From assembly GCA_964580575.1 (NCBI GenBank), contig CAZOLJ010000075.1, positions 1-21,252 of the forward strand: DNA of 21,252 bases, read 5' to 3'. The notes beneath the pieces are model-generated. The model was not told the origin of the DNA. It was given only the letters and a program-made list of their open reading frames with translations, and ran no database searches. Positions 6,411 to 13,912 of this stretch are shown in pieces (the stretch's first letter is position 1; the number at the start of each line of letters is the position of its first letter). Position numbers and translations under genes: made by a program. Source of the stretch: CAVPDE01 sp964580575 (GTDB taxonomy: Bacteria > Desulfobacterota > DSM-4660 > Desulfatiglandales > HGW-15).

Positions 6411-7187
6411 TCACAGTTCCACGACCTGGTCATCCTCGCCCGCAAAGGTGTTCGGAAAAATCTTCTGCGCTTCTGTCTCCGCCTTTTTTCTCAACTCCAG
6501 GGTCGTGTATTTGGCCGCATCGAAGTGCACCAGGGCCAGGCGGCCGGCTCCTGCCTCCTTCGCGATTCTCGCGGCGAACTGGGGATTCAGGTGAGGCCAG
6601 TCCGCACTGTGCTCGCCCGGCAGGAAGGCGCACTCGGAAATGAGAAGATCCGCGCCTTTTGCCAAGGTCACCGCGTTTTCGCAGTAGCCCGTGTCCGGAC
6701 AATAGGCGATCGTTTTCCCCTCCAGCAGGAATCGGTATCCCATGGACAGGGGAGGGTGAACCAGGTCCATGGCTTTCACACTGAAAGGAAACCGATCTTC
6801 GCTGCCCGGCATCTCGATAATTTCCGTCTCGTAGGGCAGGCGGTCAAGCGGCGCGGTGAAAGGCTGCTTGAGGAGAGCCCTCAGTACTTTTGCCGTGCCC
6901 TTGGGACCCGACAGCGTGAGCTTTTGGCTGAAGGAGAACTTGAAAAGAGTATGAAGGCCGATGAGGTGATCGAGGTGAAAGTGACTCAGGAAAAGAAAAA
7001 CAGGATGCGAATCGGACAGGACCCTGTCCAGTTTCGTGAACCCGTTTCCGGCATCGAGAACGATGTTGTACTCCCGAGTGGCGACGAGAATGGAAAGGGT
7101 GTTACCGGTTTGGGTGTCATACCAGCCGTTTGTGCCGAGAAAAATGATCTTCATGATCTGCGCTTTCCGTGAACCGTTTCTCTCCAT
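6411..7187 (-). CDS. MBL-fold metal-dependent hydrolase (RNase Z-like)
   Basis: A 258-residue metallo-beta-lactamase-fold protein. The metal site is SHFHLDHL (His69, His71, Asp73, His74), with later ligands His144, Asp165 (YCPDTGY) and His221 (ALVHFD). The pattern resembles the RNase Z / PhnP / arylsulfatase branch rather than beta-lactamases. The ATG at 7187 lies 9 bp after the DUF1850 stop but has no clean ribosome site; an internal ATG at 7154 (MKIIFLGTNGWYDT) fits the usual start of this family and may be the true one. It belongs to the TRAP operon, so processing of the imported compound or its ester is conceivable, but the substrate is unknown. Confidence 0.88.
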   Translation of the reverse strand: MERNGSRKAQIMKIIFLGTNGWYDTQTGNTLSILVATREYNIVLDAGNGFTKLDRVLSDSHPVFLFLSHFHLDHLIGLHTLFKFSFSQKLTLSGPKGTAKVLRALLKQPFTAPLDRLPYETEIIEMPGSEDRFPFSVKAMDLVHPPLSMGYRFLLEGKTIAYCPDTGYCENAVTLAKGADLLISECAFLPGEHSADWPHLNPQFAARIAKEAGAGRLALVHFDAAKYTTLELRKKAETEAQKIFPNTFAGEDDQVVEL

Positions 7188-7196
7188 CCTTACTCT

Positions 7197-7712
7197 TTAT
7201 GGCTTGCCGCTTTCAAGCACTATTTCACACGCCTTGGCCGCGGCGGCCGTGAGGACGATGCTTCCTCCAAAACCGACTTCCTGCTTGAAGTCCAACTCCC
7301 TGCCTCTTATCCCTATTTTGGGCTCCCCGATTTCTCCCACGCGGTGCGCGATGTGCTGAAAGGGTTTGTTGAGTCCGACGGCCGTGAAAGCCCCTCCCGT
7401 GTGATACAGATCATCGACATCTGAAGGGCGCACCACCGGCGGCACCGGACCCTGAGGATCGGAAAAGGTCACGGCCGTGAGCACCAGCATTCCTCGTTGC
7501 GCCTTAAAGACCTCTGTGACTTTGAGACCGAAGAGAGAGTTTTTCCAGGTCATCACGACCTCCTCCCCGTCTCTCAGCACGCAAGAGAGGACCTTTCTCC
7601 CTGTGCCGGCCTCTCGGATCTGTATCCGGGTGTACCCGGGCAGGGCCACCTGAGACAGGAGAGCGGCAACAAGGAGAAAGAGCAGGGCGAGGAAAAGGGT
7701 TTTCCCCTTCAT
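7197..7712 (-). CDS. DUF1850 protein, TRAP-TAXI transporter partner
   Basis: A 171-residue protein with one N-terminal hydrophobic segment (LFLALLFLLVAALLSQVAL) serving as signal anchor or signal peptide, then a beta-rich extracytoplasmic domain. Recognisable family blocks are CVLRDGEEVVMTWKNSLFG, DVDDLYHTGGAF and a C-terminal segment ending near the stop. DUF1850 proteins are usually encoded beside TAXI-type TRAP transporters, as here; their exact role is undefined. The ATG directly abuts the stop of the solute-binding protein gene (TAGATG), indicating translational coupling. Confidence 0.87.
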   Translation of the reverse strand: MKGKTLFLALLFLLVAALLSQVALPGYTRIQIREAGTGRKVLSCVLRDGEEVVMTWKNSLFGLKVTEVFKAQRGMLVLTAVTFSDPQGPVPPVVRPSDVDDLYHTGGAFTAVGLNKPFQHIAHRVGEIGEPKIGIRGRELDFKQEVGFGGSIVLTAAAAKACEIVLESGKP

Positions 7713-8714
7713 CTACTTGATGGCGCCTTTTTCCTTGAAAAACTTCTGTGACCCGGCGTGCAGGTACTTGATCGCATCCGGGGTCACCTGATTGACCGAC
7801 TTCTCGGGAACCAGCTTGGTCGCATCTTTCCAGACTGCGGACAGTTCTGCAGTGCTGGAAAAAACGCTGCTCACAATTTCATACATCTTGTCCTGGGGGA
7901 AGGTATCCATGGCCGTCAGCACCGCAGTGATGGCAATGGCCGGAATGTCCTTCTCCACGGCGGAGTAAGACCCTTTTTCGAAGACGGTGGGGTGGAACAC
8001 GCCCGGGTTTTCTTTCATGATTTTGGCCGAGATCTCGCCGGCTACCGGCAGCAACACCATCTTCAATCCAGGGGTTGAGGACAGATCGATAATTGACGAG
8101 GTAGGGATAGCGCCGCTCCAGAAAAACGCATGGATCTTGCCGTCCTTCAGGGCTGCCACCGATTCCGTGGCCCCCAGCTTCTCCCGGGTGAAGTCCTTGT
8201 TCCAGTCGATTCCGAGACCCTTGAGCACATAGTCGGCTTGCTCCTCTGTGCCGCTGTTCGGAGCGCCTGTGGACACACGCTTTCCTTTCAGGTCCATAAG
8301 GGAAGTGATTCCCGTGCCTTCCTTGGTGGCAACGTGAAGGGGTTGCTCGTAGAAACCCATGACCATGCGCACATTGTGCTTTCCCGTCAAGCCCGGGACC
8401 TTGCCCTCGTTGGCCCACCCCACATGATAGTCGTAACAGAAAGCCATTCCCGCTCTTCCCGCGCTGAGCAGTTTCAAGTTATCGATCGCAGCAGTGGTGG
8501 CCTCTGCAGTGGCTTCCGTGTTGGCCACTTTCTTTCCCACGACCCCGCCGATGGCTCCGCCCAGAGGGTACCAGACTCCCCCTGTGCCGCCCGTGGCAAT
8601 GCTGAAAGAAAGTTTTCCCTGCCCTTGGGCTTGTGGCGGAGCGAACAACACGACACCCAGCAACGCGGCCACGGCCATGACGACACTCAGTTTCCTCGAT
8701 CCTCCAAAAATCAT
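7713..8714 (-). CDS. TAXI-family TRAP transporter solute-binding protein
   Basis: A 333-residue periplasmic binding protein. The start at 8714 is set by a strong GGGAGGTG ribosome site and gives a signal peptide with cleavage near APPQAQG. The signature GTGGVWYPLGGAIGGVV at the mature N-terminus marks the TAXI branch of TRAP binding proteins. Later blocks are KLLSAGRAGMAFCYDY, KRVSTGAPNSGTEEQA and AFFWSGAIPTSSI. It would deliver an organic acid or amino acid to the fused permease encoded 73 bp upstream; known TAXI systems take up glutamate, alpha-ketoglutarate or similar, but the ligand here is not predictable. A much longer reading from 8891 is open but runs into the permease gene and lacks a ribosome site. 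Confidence 0.94.
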   Translation of the reverse strand: MIFGGSRKLSVVMAVAALLGVVLFAPPQAQGQGKLSFSIATGGTGGVWYPLGGAIGGVVGKKVANTEATAEATTAAIDNLKLLSAGRAGMAFCYDYHVGWANEGKVPGLTGKHNVRMVMGFYEQPLHVATKEGTGITSLMDLKGKRVSTGAPNSGTEEQADYVLKGLGIDWNKDFTREKLGATESVAALKDGKIHAFFWSGAIPTSSIIDLSSTPGLKMVLLPVAGEISAKIMKENPGVFHPTVFEKGSYSAVEKDIPAIAITAVLTAMDTFPQDKMYEIVSSVFSSTAELSAVWKDATKLVPEKSVNQVTPDAIKYLHAGSQKFFKEKGAIK

Positions 8715-8787
8715 GACACACCTCCCTAAGTGGAATGGGATGCTGAAAGCACCCGTTTTCAACCGAAGCTCGGAAACCCAAATCCTT

Positions 8788-10689
8788 TTACGCAAAACCC
8801 CCTGTCCCTTCCTTTCCATGCAGGCGGCGGGAGATCCACAGGTTGCGAAAGACAATAACTGCCCCACAAACCAAAGGCAAGAGCCCCTCAAAGGATACGC
8901 TGAGCGGACAGACGGCCATCACCGCAGCGGAAGCGATCAAGAAAGTGCGCTCGGTCCAGTGAAGGGACACTCGAAATTGACCCACGATGCCCAAGGCGAG
9001 AAAGAACAATGCCGCAACGCTGGTGAAGGCGGCGATCACGAAGTTCCAGGTTGTGGCCTCCAGGATCAACAAACTGGCGCCCACCGCGGTTGCTGAGAAA
9101 AAGAAGGGCACCAAGAAGGCGGGCAAAGAATACTTCCAGGCATGCATCATGGCCCGGAACGGATTCCCCCCTGTGACGGCAGCAGCGGCAGAAGGAGAGA
9201 GGCCTACCGGAGGTGAGACTTCCGAGAGAACGGCAAAGTAGAAGGCGAGAAGATGAGCCACGTGGGCCGGAACCCCGACCTTTACGAGAGCCGGCGCCAC
9301 CATGACCACGGTCATGATGTAGGTCGCGGTGATGGGCAGGCTCAGTCCGATGATCATGGAAGCCAAGAGCGCGAGCAGGATCGCGATGATTCGCGAGCCA
9401 CCGCTCACAGACATGATGATGCTCGATATCTTCAGCCCGAGGCCCGTGAGCGTGAAGGTGCCCACGATCAATCCTGCGGCGGCCAGCAGCACCGCAACAG
9501 GCAGCACGTTCTTTGCCCCTTCGATGATGGCTTCCACGATTTTCTTCGGAGTGAGCCACTCGTTTCGATCTTTGCTGAGGAAGCTTGTCAACACGGTGGT
9601 GATGAGAGCACCGATCGCCGCATACTCGGGAGATTTGTTCCAGACCACCAGGAGCGCCACCAGAACCGCCAGGGAGATCAAGTGATACCCCTTGGTGAGC
9701 ATCACCCTGACCACTGTCTTGGCCTCGGCTTCGGGAGGAGCAAACCCGCACTTCCGGGCTTCCATCTCCACCATGAAAAACGTTCCCAGGTAGTAGAGCA
9801 GGGTCGGAACGAACACCATCACAACGACGTCCCAGAAGGGGACATTCAGGAACTGCATGATGAGAAACGCGGCTGCCCCCATGAGGGGCGGCGAAATGAC
9901 GGCACCGATGCCTCCTGCGGCAATCAGACCGGCAGCCATGTTGGGCGAGTAACCGGCCTTCTGCAAGATGGGCCACATGATGGGAGTTACGGAAATCGTG
10001 GTGGCCACGCCGCTCGCCTGCGGGCCTCCGAGGAGCGCGGTGGTGATGATGGCGCCCCGTCCGGCACTTGCGGAAGTTCGTCCCATGGTCGCTAGGGACA
10101 AATCAAGCCAGAAATTGCCGGCCCCTGCAGTGTCCATAAACGTTCCGTAAACCACAAAGAGAAGCACAAAGGAGACGCTCACCGAGAGGGGCACGCCGTA
10201 GATGCCTTCCAGCGTCATGGTCATGTGCCCGATGATCCGGTCGATCTCATATCCCCTGTGCGAAAGCACTCCGGGAAAACAGCGTCCGAAATAGACATAG
10301 AGGAGGAATCCCACCACCACCAGGGTAAACGTGTTGTCCACCACTCGCCGCGAGAGCTCCAGAAGCAGCAGGATTGCGACGATGCCGAAAAACACGTCCA
10401 AAGGGTCGGGCAAGGTGGAGCGGCGGATAAACTGATCGAGATCCGTGAGGGCGTAAACGACGCAGGCAACGCCGAGCAGGGCAAGGAGAACATCGAACCG
10501 GAAAAACCAGCGGCCGCTCTTCTTGGAGGAGGGATAGGCAAGAAAAGCGAGCGCATAAATGAAGGCGAGGTGTATCATGCGGAAGAGGTGGGTTTCAATA
10601 GGGACCATGGCGCCGTAAAGCGACCAGGCAACAAAGCCGACGTAAAGAAAGCCCATGACCACCGCGAAAGTCCCTCGTGTCTCGCGCAT
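8788..10689 (-). CDS. TRAP transporter permease, fused 4TM/12TM (DctQM) type
   Basis: A 633-residue polytopic inner membrane protein that combines the small DctQ-like subunit (about the first 130 residues) with the large DctM-like channel subunit, as is usual with TAXI binding proteins. The diagnostic region is around residues 220-290: GGPQASGVATTISVTPIMWP, followed by GYSPNMAAGLIAAGGIGAVI and SPPLMGAAAFLI. A second half has SLPITATYIMTVVMVAPAL and LAFYFAVLSEVSPPVGLSPS. It uses a sodium or proton gradient to import the bound solute. AGGGGA precedes the ATG. It is the first gene of the minus-strand operon and has a near-consensus promoter about 90 bp upstream. Confidence 0.95.
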   Translation of the reverse strand: MRETRGTFAVVMGFLYVGFVAWSLYGAMVPIETHLFRMIHLAFIYALAFLAYPSSKKSGRWFFRFDVLLALLGVACVVYALTDLDQFIRRSTLPDPLDVFFGIVAILLLLELSRRVVDNTFTLVVVGFLLYVYFGRCFPGVLSHRGYEIDRIIGHMTMTLEGIYGVPLSVSVSFVLLFVVYGTFMDTAGAGNFWLDLSLATMGRTSASAGRGAIITTALLGGPQASGVATTISVTPIMWPILQKAGYSPNMAAGLIAAGGIGAVISPPLMGAAAFLIMQFLNVPFWDVVVMVFVPTLLYYLGTFFMVEMEARKCGFAPPEAEAKTVVRVMLTKGYHLISLAVLVALLVVWNKSPEYAAIGALITTVLTSFLSKDRNEWLTPKKIVEAIIEGAKNVLPVAVLLAAAGLIVGTFTLTGLGLKISSIIMSVSGGSRIIAILLALLASMIIGLSLPITATYIMTVVMVAPALVKVGVPAHVAHLLAFYFAVLSEVSPPVGLSPSAAAAVTGGNPFRAMMHAWKYSLPAFLVPFFFSATAVGASLLILEATTWNFVIAAFTSVAALFFLALGIVGQFRVSLHWTERTFLIASAAVMAVCPLSVSFEGLLPLVCGAVIVFRNLWISRRLHGKEGTGGFA

Positions 10690-10775
10690 GCTGTCCCCTG
10701 TTTCGTTTGCTCGCCTGATGGCGGGCTTCCTGGGTAACCGCGTGATCTGCTGAGAATTTTTTCAGGTGAGGCCGG

Positions 10776-10804
10776 ATTCTAATGGATTCCACCCGGGGTG
10801 TCAA
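10776..10804 (-). promoter_or_regulatory. Sigma-70 promoter of the TRAP operon
   Basis: Read on the minus strand, a perfect TTGACA (10804-10799) and TAGAAT (10781-10776) are spaced by exactly 17 bases. Transcription would start near 10769, giving a leader of about 80 bases before the permease ATG. Confidence 0.78.
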
Positions 10805-10854
10805 CACGAAGAGAGGGCAGGGATCTTTCGATGGACAAAGGGACAGAGTGGCAG

Positions 10855-10917
10855 AGGCACAAAGGGACAAAGGTTTATAAGGGCTTATCAGCTTTGTCTC
10901 TTTGTAACTTTGTGCCT
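10855..10917. repeat. Imperfect palindromic element (hairpin repeat)
   Basis: The left arm AGGCACAAAGGGACAAAG (10855-10872) is matched by a right arm whose complement reads AGGCACAAAG, then an 8-base insertion, then AGACAAAG (10892-10917). A small palindrome ATAAG-gg-CTTAT sits at the centre (10877-10888). Related GGACAAAGGGACAGAG units precede it at about 10834-10849. It lies in the gap between the TRAP promoter and the end of the cyclophilin gene. It resembles dispersed intergenic palindromes of deltaproteobacteria and may also end cyclophilin transcription. Confidence 0.65.
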
Positions 10918-10964
10918 GCCTGGCGGTGCAGACGCCAATCAGAGGTCCGCCGATCCCTGCTCGG

Positions 10965-11531
10965 TCATCTGGCTCGTTTGGCACTCGTTATGGTGACCGT
11001 TTCGAGAGGAACGTCGCGGTGCATGCCTTTGGCGCCTGTCTTCACCTTGGAGATCTCGTCCACGACCTCCATCCCCTTCACAACCTTTCCGAACACGGCG
11101 TACCCCCACCCTTGGGGCGTCTTTGCCGTGAAATTCAGGAATCCGTTGTCCACGCTGTTGATGAAGAACTGGGCGGTGGCGCTGTTGGGGTCCTGGGTCC
11201 TGGCCATGGCCAGAGTCCCACGGTCGTTCTTCAGCCCGTTGTCTGACTCGATTTTGATGGGCGCACGCGGGGCTTTCTGCTGCATGTCCGGGGTGAAGCC
11301 TCCGCCCTGGATCATGAAATTGGGGATGACCCGGTGAAAGAGGGTGCCGTTGTAAAAGCCTGCATCCACATAGGCCAGGAAGTTCTTGACCGTTTCCGGT
11401 GCTTCCTTGGGAAAGAGTTCGATCGTGAGTTGGCCTTTGCTGGTGTCCATGATGACTTTCGGATTGTCCGCAGCGGCAGCAGAAGTCACGGCGGCAAGAA
11501 CGCTGAGAGCCGAGATGAACGCGATTTTCAT
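10965..11531 (-). CDS. Periplasmic peptidyl-prolyl cis-trans isomerase, cyclophilin type
   Basis: A 188-residue protein with a signal peptide (MKIAFISALSVLAAVTSAAAA) and a bacterial cyclophilin domain. Catalytic and binding blocks are FHRVIPNFMIQGGG (the arginine of the active site), TLAMARTQDPNSATAQFFIN and WGYAVFGKVVKGMEVVD. The ATG at 11531 has AAAGGAG immediately upstream, so a longer reading to 11651 is rejected because it crosses the terminator. The enzyme should accelerate prolyl isomerisation of exported proteins in the periplasm. It lies downstream of nrfA but is separated from it by a strong terminator. Confidence 0.94.
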   Translation of the reverse strand: MKIAFISALSVLAAVTSAAAADNPKVIMDTSKGQLTIELFPKEAPETVKNFLAYVDAGFYNGTLFHRVIPNFMIQGGGFTPDMQQKAPRAPIKIESDNGLKNDRGTLAMARTQDPNSATAQFFINSVDNGFLNFTAKTPQGWGYAVFGKVVKGMEVVDEISKVKTGAKGMHRDVPLETVTITSAKRAR

Positions 11532-11550
11532 GAATTCTCCTTTCTGAACA

Positions 11551-11578
11551 AAAGCCCCGATCCCTGGGATCGGGGCTT
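11551..11578 (-). terminator. Rho-independent terminator of the nrfHA operon
   Basis: AAGCCCCGATCCC (11552-11564) and GGGATCGGGGCTT (11566-11578) are perfect complements; a stem of about 11 bp with a 5-base loop forms. On the minus strand it is followed by TTTTGTT, placing it about 20 bp after the nrfA stop codon. Confidence 0.85.
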
Positions 11579-11598
11579 CTGGGTTGTCGTTGATCTTG

Positions 11599-13068
11599 TT
11601 AAAACCGTTCCTGAATGCCCATGGGGTCTTTGAACTCGAGAGAAGGATCAAACTTCAGTTTTTTCTCACCCCGCTGGTCCACGTACTTCATGATCTCCAG
11701 ATCCACTTTGATGGGCACATCGACGCGCGCCTTGGTGAGGAGTTGTCTCAGATAACCCTCCGCTTTAGTCGCAAAAGCGACGGAGTCGCCGAGGATGCGT
11801 AGCGCTTCCGGCGGGTTGTGAAAGCCCACAGAGTTTTCGGCTCCGATAAACAGCTGCCGGTAAAAGGCCTCCTCATAGAAATCCTTCGCCTTTTCGTAAA
11901 GCTCCTCGTCAATCGCTGTTCCGCCAGCCTTAACCTTGTGCACGGTTTCAAAAAGCTTCGCCGTCGTGGCCGTGGCATATCCGGCCCTGATCATCATAGA
12001 AACGGTGCGGTCCTGGATGGAAAACACCCTGTCCTTCAGCCAGTCCGTGCTCTCCGCGTGGCACTGTTTGCAGGCCTTCAGGTCACCCTGGATAGGGCTC
12101 ATGACACGATGGTCCGAGATCTTGTAAACGCCTGCCACCGTGTAAGGCATATGGCAGTCGGCGCAGGAGGCACCGGCCTGGAAGTGCACGCTGTTGTTCG
12201 TCCAGAACTCGTATTCGGGATGGCGAATGTACCCGAGCCTGAACCCGGTCACGCTCTGCTTCCACTCCTTCACGGTTTGATCGGTCCGGATCTGCTTGAT
12301 AATGTTTTCCACCGTGATGGCGCCGAATTTGCTGTTCTGCCAGGGGAAGTATAAGCCTACGGAATTTCCTTCCCCGTCTTTGGGAATGTTGTAGGTGACG
12401 TGACACTGGGCGCAGACGGCAGAGCGCATGTCCTGACGGCTCATTTTGGTGTGATCGGTACCGATGGTTTTGAACGCTTCCATCAGGGTGAACCCGCGGG
12501 AAATCCTGAGGCTCATGTCCTTGGGATCATGGCAGTCAATGCACGCAACACCCAAGGTTCTCAGTTTTTCAGGGATGCGACTCAAAGCATCCATGAAGGG
12601 TTTCTTGTAGAAGTCGATGCCCATGTCCTTTTGGAGACTGGGAGCAAAGGGGCTCTTGCAACTCAGGCACACGCCGCCCGCTTTGAGCCGGGAGGAATCG
12701 ATCTCCAGTTGGTCCCGCACCATGTAGGCATGGCCGCGGGGTTCGTTGTACTCCACGCCGAAACCCCAGCCATTGAAGAGCAATGCCATGTAGGGGAACT
12801 GGGAGAGCTTGTCCACCGTGAGCGCTCCGCTGTCCATTCCTGTTTTGTACCGGCTCCTACGCGCGCCCACGGGATCTTCGGTCTTTTTCCAGCTCTCATA
12901 TTCCTCGGGATAGGCTTTGCCCCAAAGAGCCGGGTCTATCTCGCCGTCAGGGATGGTGACCGCCTGTCGCTGCACCGGCTTGGTGGGTTCACATCCGAGG
13001 AAACCGACCACCAGGACAACGCACAGGCACAGGCAAAGACCTAACATGTTTTTTGCACCGAAAGACAT
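11599..13068 (-). CDS. nrfA: Ammonia-forming cytochrome c nitrite reductase, NrfA
   Basis: A 489-residue pentaheme enzyme that reduces nitrite to ammonium with six electrons. Five heme sites are visible: CLSCK (134-138), the lysine-ligated catalytic heme diagnostic of NrfA, and four CxxCH sites at 176, 219, 302 and 333. Catalytic-pocket equivalents also appear: Arg118 in VRDQLEID, Tyr226 in CHVTYNI and the histidine in NNSVHFQAG. RHPEYEFW (282-289) matches the distal heme ligand region. The ATG at 13068 has GAGGAGGGGGAG upstream. The N-terminus is hydrophobic and ends VGFLGC, an approximate lipobox at Cys26, so the enzyme is probably a membrane-anchored lipoprotein facing the periplasm. It takes electrons from NrfH, encoded just upstream. 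Confidence 0.96.
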   Translation of the reverse strand: MSFGAKNMLGLCLCLCVVLVVGFLGCEPTKPVQRQAVTIPDGEIDPALWGKAYPEEYESWKKTEDPVGARRSRYKTGMDSGALTVDKLSQFPYMALLFNGWGFGVEYNEPRGHAYMVRDQLEIDSSRLKAGGVCLSCKSPFAPSLQKDMGIDFYKKPFMDALSRIPEKLRTLGVACIDCHDPKDMSLRISRGFTLMEAFKTIGTDHTKMSRQDMRSAVCAQCHVTYNIPKDGEGNSVGLYFPWQNSKFGAITVENIIKQIRTDQTVKEWKQSVTGFRLGYIRHPEYEFWTNNSVHFQAGASCADCHMPYTVAGVYKISDHRVMSPIQGDLKACKQCHAESTDWLKDRVFSIQDRTVSMMIRAGYATATTAKLFETVHKVKAGGTAIDEELYEKAKDFYEEAFYRQLFIGAENSVGFHNPPEALRILGDSVAFATKAEGYLRQLLTKARVDVPIKVDLEIMKYVDQRGEKKLKFDPSLEFKDPMGIQERF

Positions 13069-13177
13069 CTCCCCCTCCTCTTTGTCTTTTGAATTCACTT
13101 TGACCTTAGCCCACCCTTCAACCCGATTCTTTTCCCCTCCCTGAACAGGCGGGAAAGGGGAGGGTGAATTCTTCCCC

Positions 13178-13195
13178 ATGACGCTACCGCGTCAT
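13178..13195 (-). promoter_or_regulatory. Hairpin at the nrfH stop codon
   Basis: ATGACGC-tacc-GCGTCAT is a perfect 7-bp stem with a 4-base loop that overlaps the last codons of nrfH, at the head of the 115-bp gap before nrfA. It has no T-run. It could stabilise a processed nrfA message or slightly attenuate readthrough; this role is inferred. Confidence 0.4.
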
Positions 13196-13654
13196 CCTTG
13201 CAGCCCCAAGATTGTGCTGAAGCCAGCGGTGGCAGGTCCAGCACTGCCGCTCCTGGTCAATCTTTGCGACGCGGGCTTCATGGCAGCGGATGCAGTTGGA
13301 CTGCACGACTCCTTGCTGACGTTGAGAAATGTCGATCCGTTCCGGCACCCTGCCGGAATAATATACGGCAACGTCCCAAAGCCCGTCGATGGATTTCCAC
13401 AGGTAATAGACGCCCCTGTTTTCATGGGGCAGGTGACAGTCCACACACTTGACCGTGCGATGGGCGCCCACGCGGAACCAAGCCTCGTAATTGGACTCCA
13501 TGGTGTGGCAGAAAGCGCAGAACAGGGGCGTTTCTGTCTTAGCCATCAGGTCAGGCGGCCCGAAGCTCAAGAACAGGCCGCCGGCGCCGCCGAAGACGCC
13601 CGCGAAAAGGATCCCGATGAAAATCTTCCACCTGTGCTTGTACAGAGTGCCCAT
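13184..13654 (-). CDS. nrfH: Cytochrome c nitrite reductase small subunit, NrfH
   Basis: A 156-residue NapC/NirT-family tetraheme quinol dehydrogenase. One N-terminal membrane helix (residues 10-31) is followed by heme sites CAFCHTM (46-52), CVDCH (70-74), CIRCH (121-125) and CWTCH (138-142). The first motif has the CxxCHxM pattern that supplies methionine as distal ligand of heme 1 in NrfH. The protein oxidises menaquinol and passes electrons to NrfA. The start at 13654 has only a weak ribosome site. It is the first gene of the operon, with a near-consensus promoter about 100 bp upstream. A matching FNR-type half-site was not seen. Confidence 0.95.
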   Translation of the reverse strand: MGTLYKHRWKIFIGILFAGVFGGAGGLFLSFGPPDLMAKTETPLFCAFCHTMESNYEAWFRVGAHRTVKCVDCHLPHENRGVYYLWKSIDGLWDVAVYYSGRVPERIDISQRQQGVVQSNCIRCHEARVAKIDQERQCWTCHRWLQHNLGAARMTR

Positions 13655-13759
13655 TTTCTCAGGAACCCCACCAGGATGTTTATTTCTCCCGGCCTGCAGG
13701 AGATGAGAGGCGAAAACGATTGTTGGTGAGGTAAAAAAGGAATTGGTTTGTGAGTGACG

Positions 13760-13788
13760 ATTCTAGAAAAGTCTTTTAAGGGTGTCAA
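13760..13788 (-). promoter_or_regulatory. Sigma-70 promoter of nrfHA
   Basis: On the minus strand TTGACA (13788-13783) and TAGAAT (13765-13760) are spaced by exactly 17 bases. The predicted start near 13753 gives a leader of about 100 bases. The hexamers equal those of the TRAP promoter, suggesting the same housekeeping sigma factor. Confidence 0.78.
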
Positions 13789-13809
13789 CAGGAAAAGCCG
13801 TTTCTTTTG

Positions 13810-13838
13810 TTGAAATCCGCGGAGCCTTCACGTATTGT
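13810..13838 (+). promoter_or_regulatory. Candidate promoter of the DUF1846 gene
   Basis: TTGAAA (13810-13815) and TATTGT (13833-13838) are spaced by 17 bases, divergent from and back to back with the nrfHA promoter. The ATG is about 75 bases downstream. Confidence 0.55.
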
Positions 13839-13912
13839 GCGTCGGCAAAACCTTGACCGGATAGTCTTCTTGAGGGGACGGGATCCGCGCTAATCACCGG
13901 GAAGGAGAGACA

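Noticed and set aside
6171..7172. Plus-strand frame of 333 codons over the MBL gene
   Set aside because: It is antisense to a gene with a full metal-binding motif; its own translation shows no domain.
8715..8891. N-terminal extension of the TAXI binding protein
   Set aside because: It overlaps the end of the permease gene, has no ribosome site and would bury the signal peptide.
9253..10095. Long plus-strand frame of 280 codons opposite the TRAP permease
   Set aside because: His/Arg/Gly/Asp-rich translation with no domain; it is the codon-bias shadow of the GC-rich permease gene.
10690..13912. Sigma-54 (-24/-12) or FNR sites near the TRAP and nrfHA promoters
   Set aside because: No TGGCAC-n5-TTGC or TTGAT-n4-ATCAA pattern of acceptable quality was found; both operons have good sigma-70 hexamers instead.
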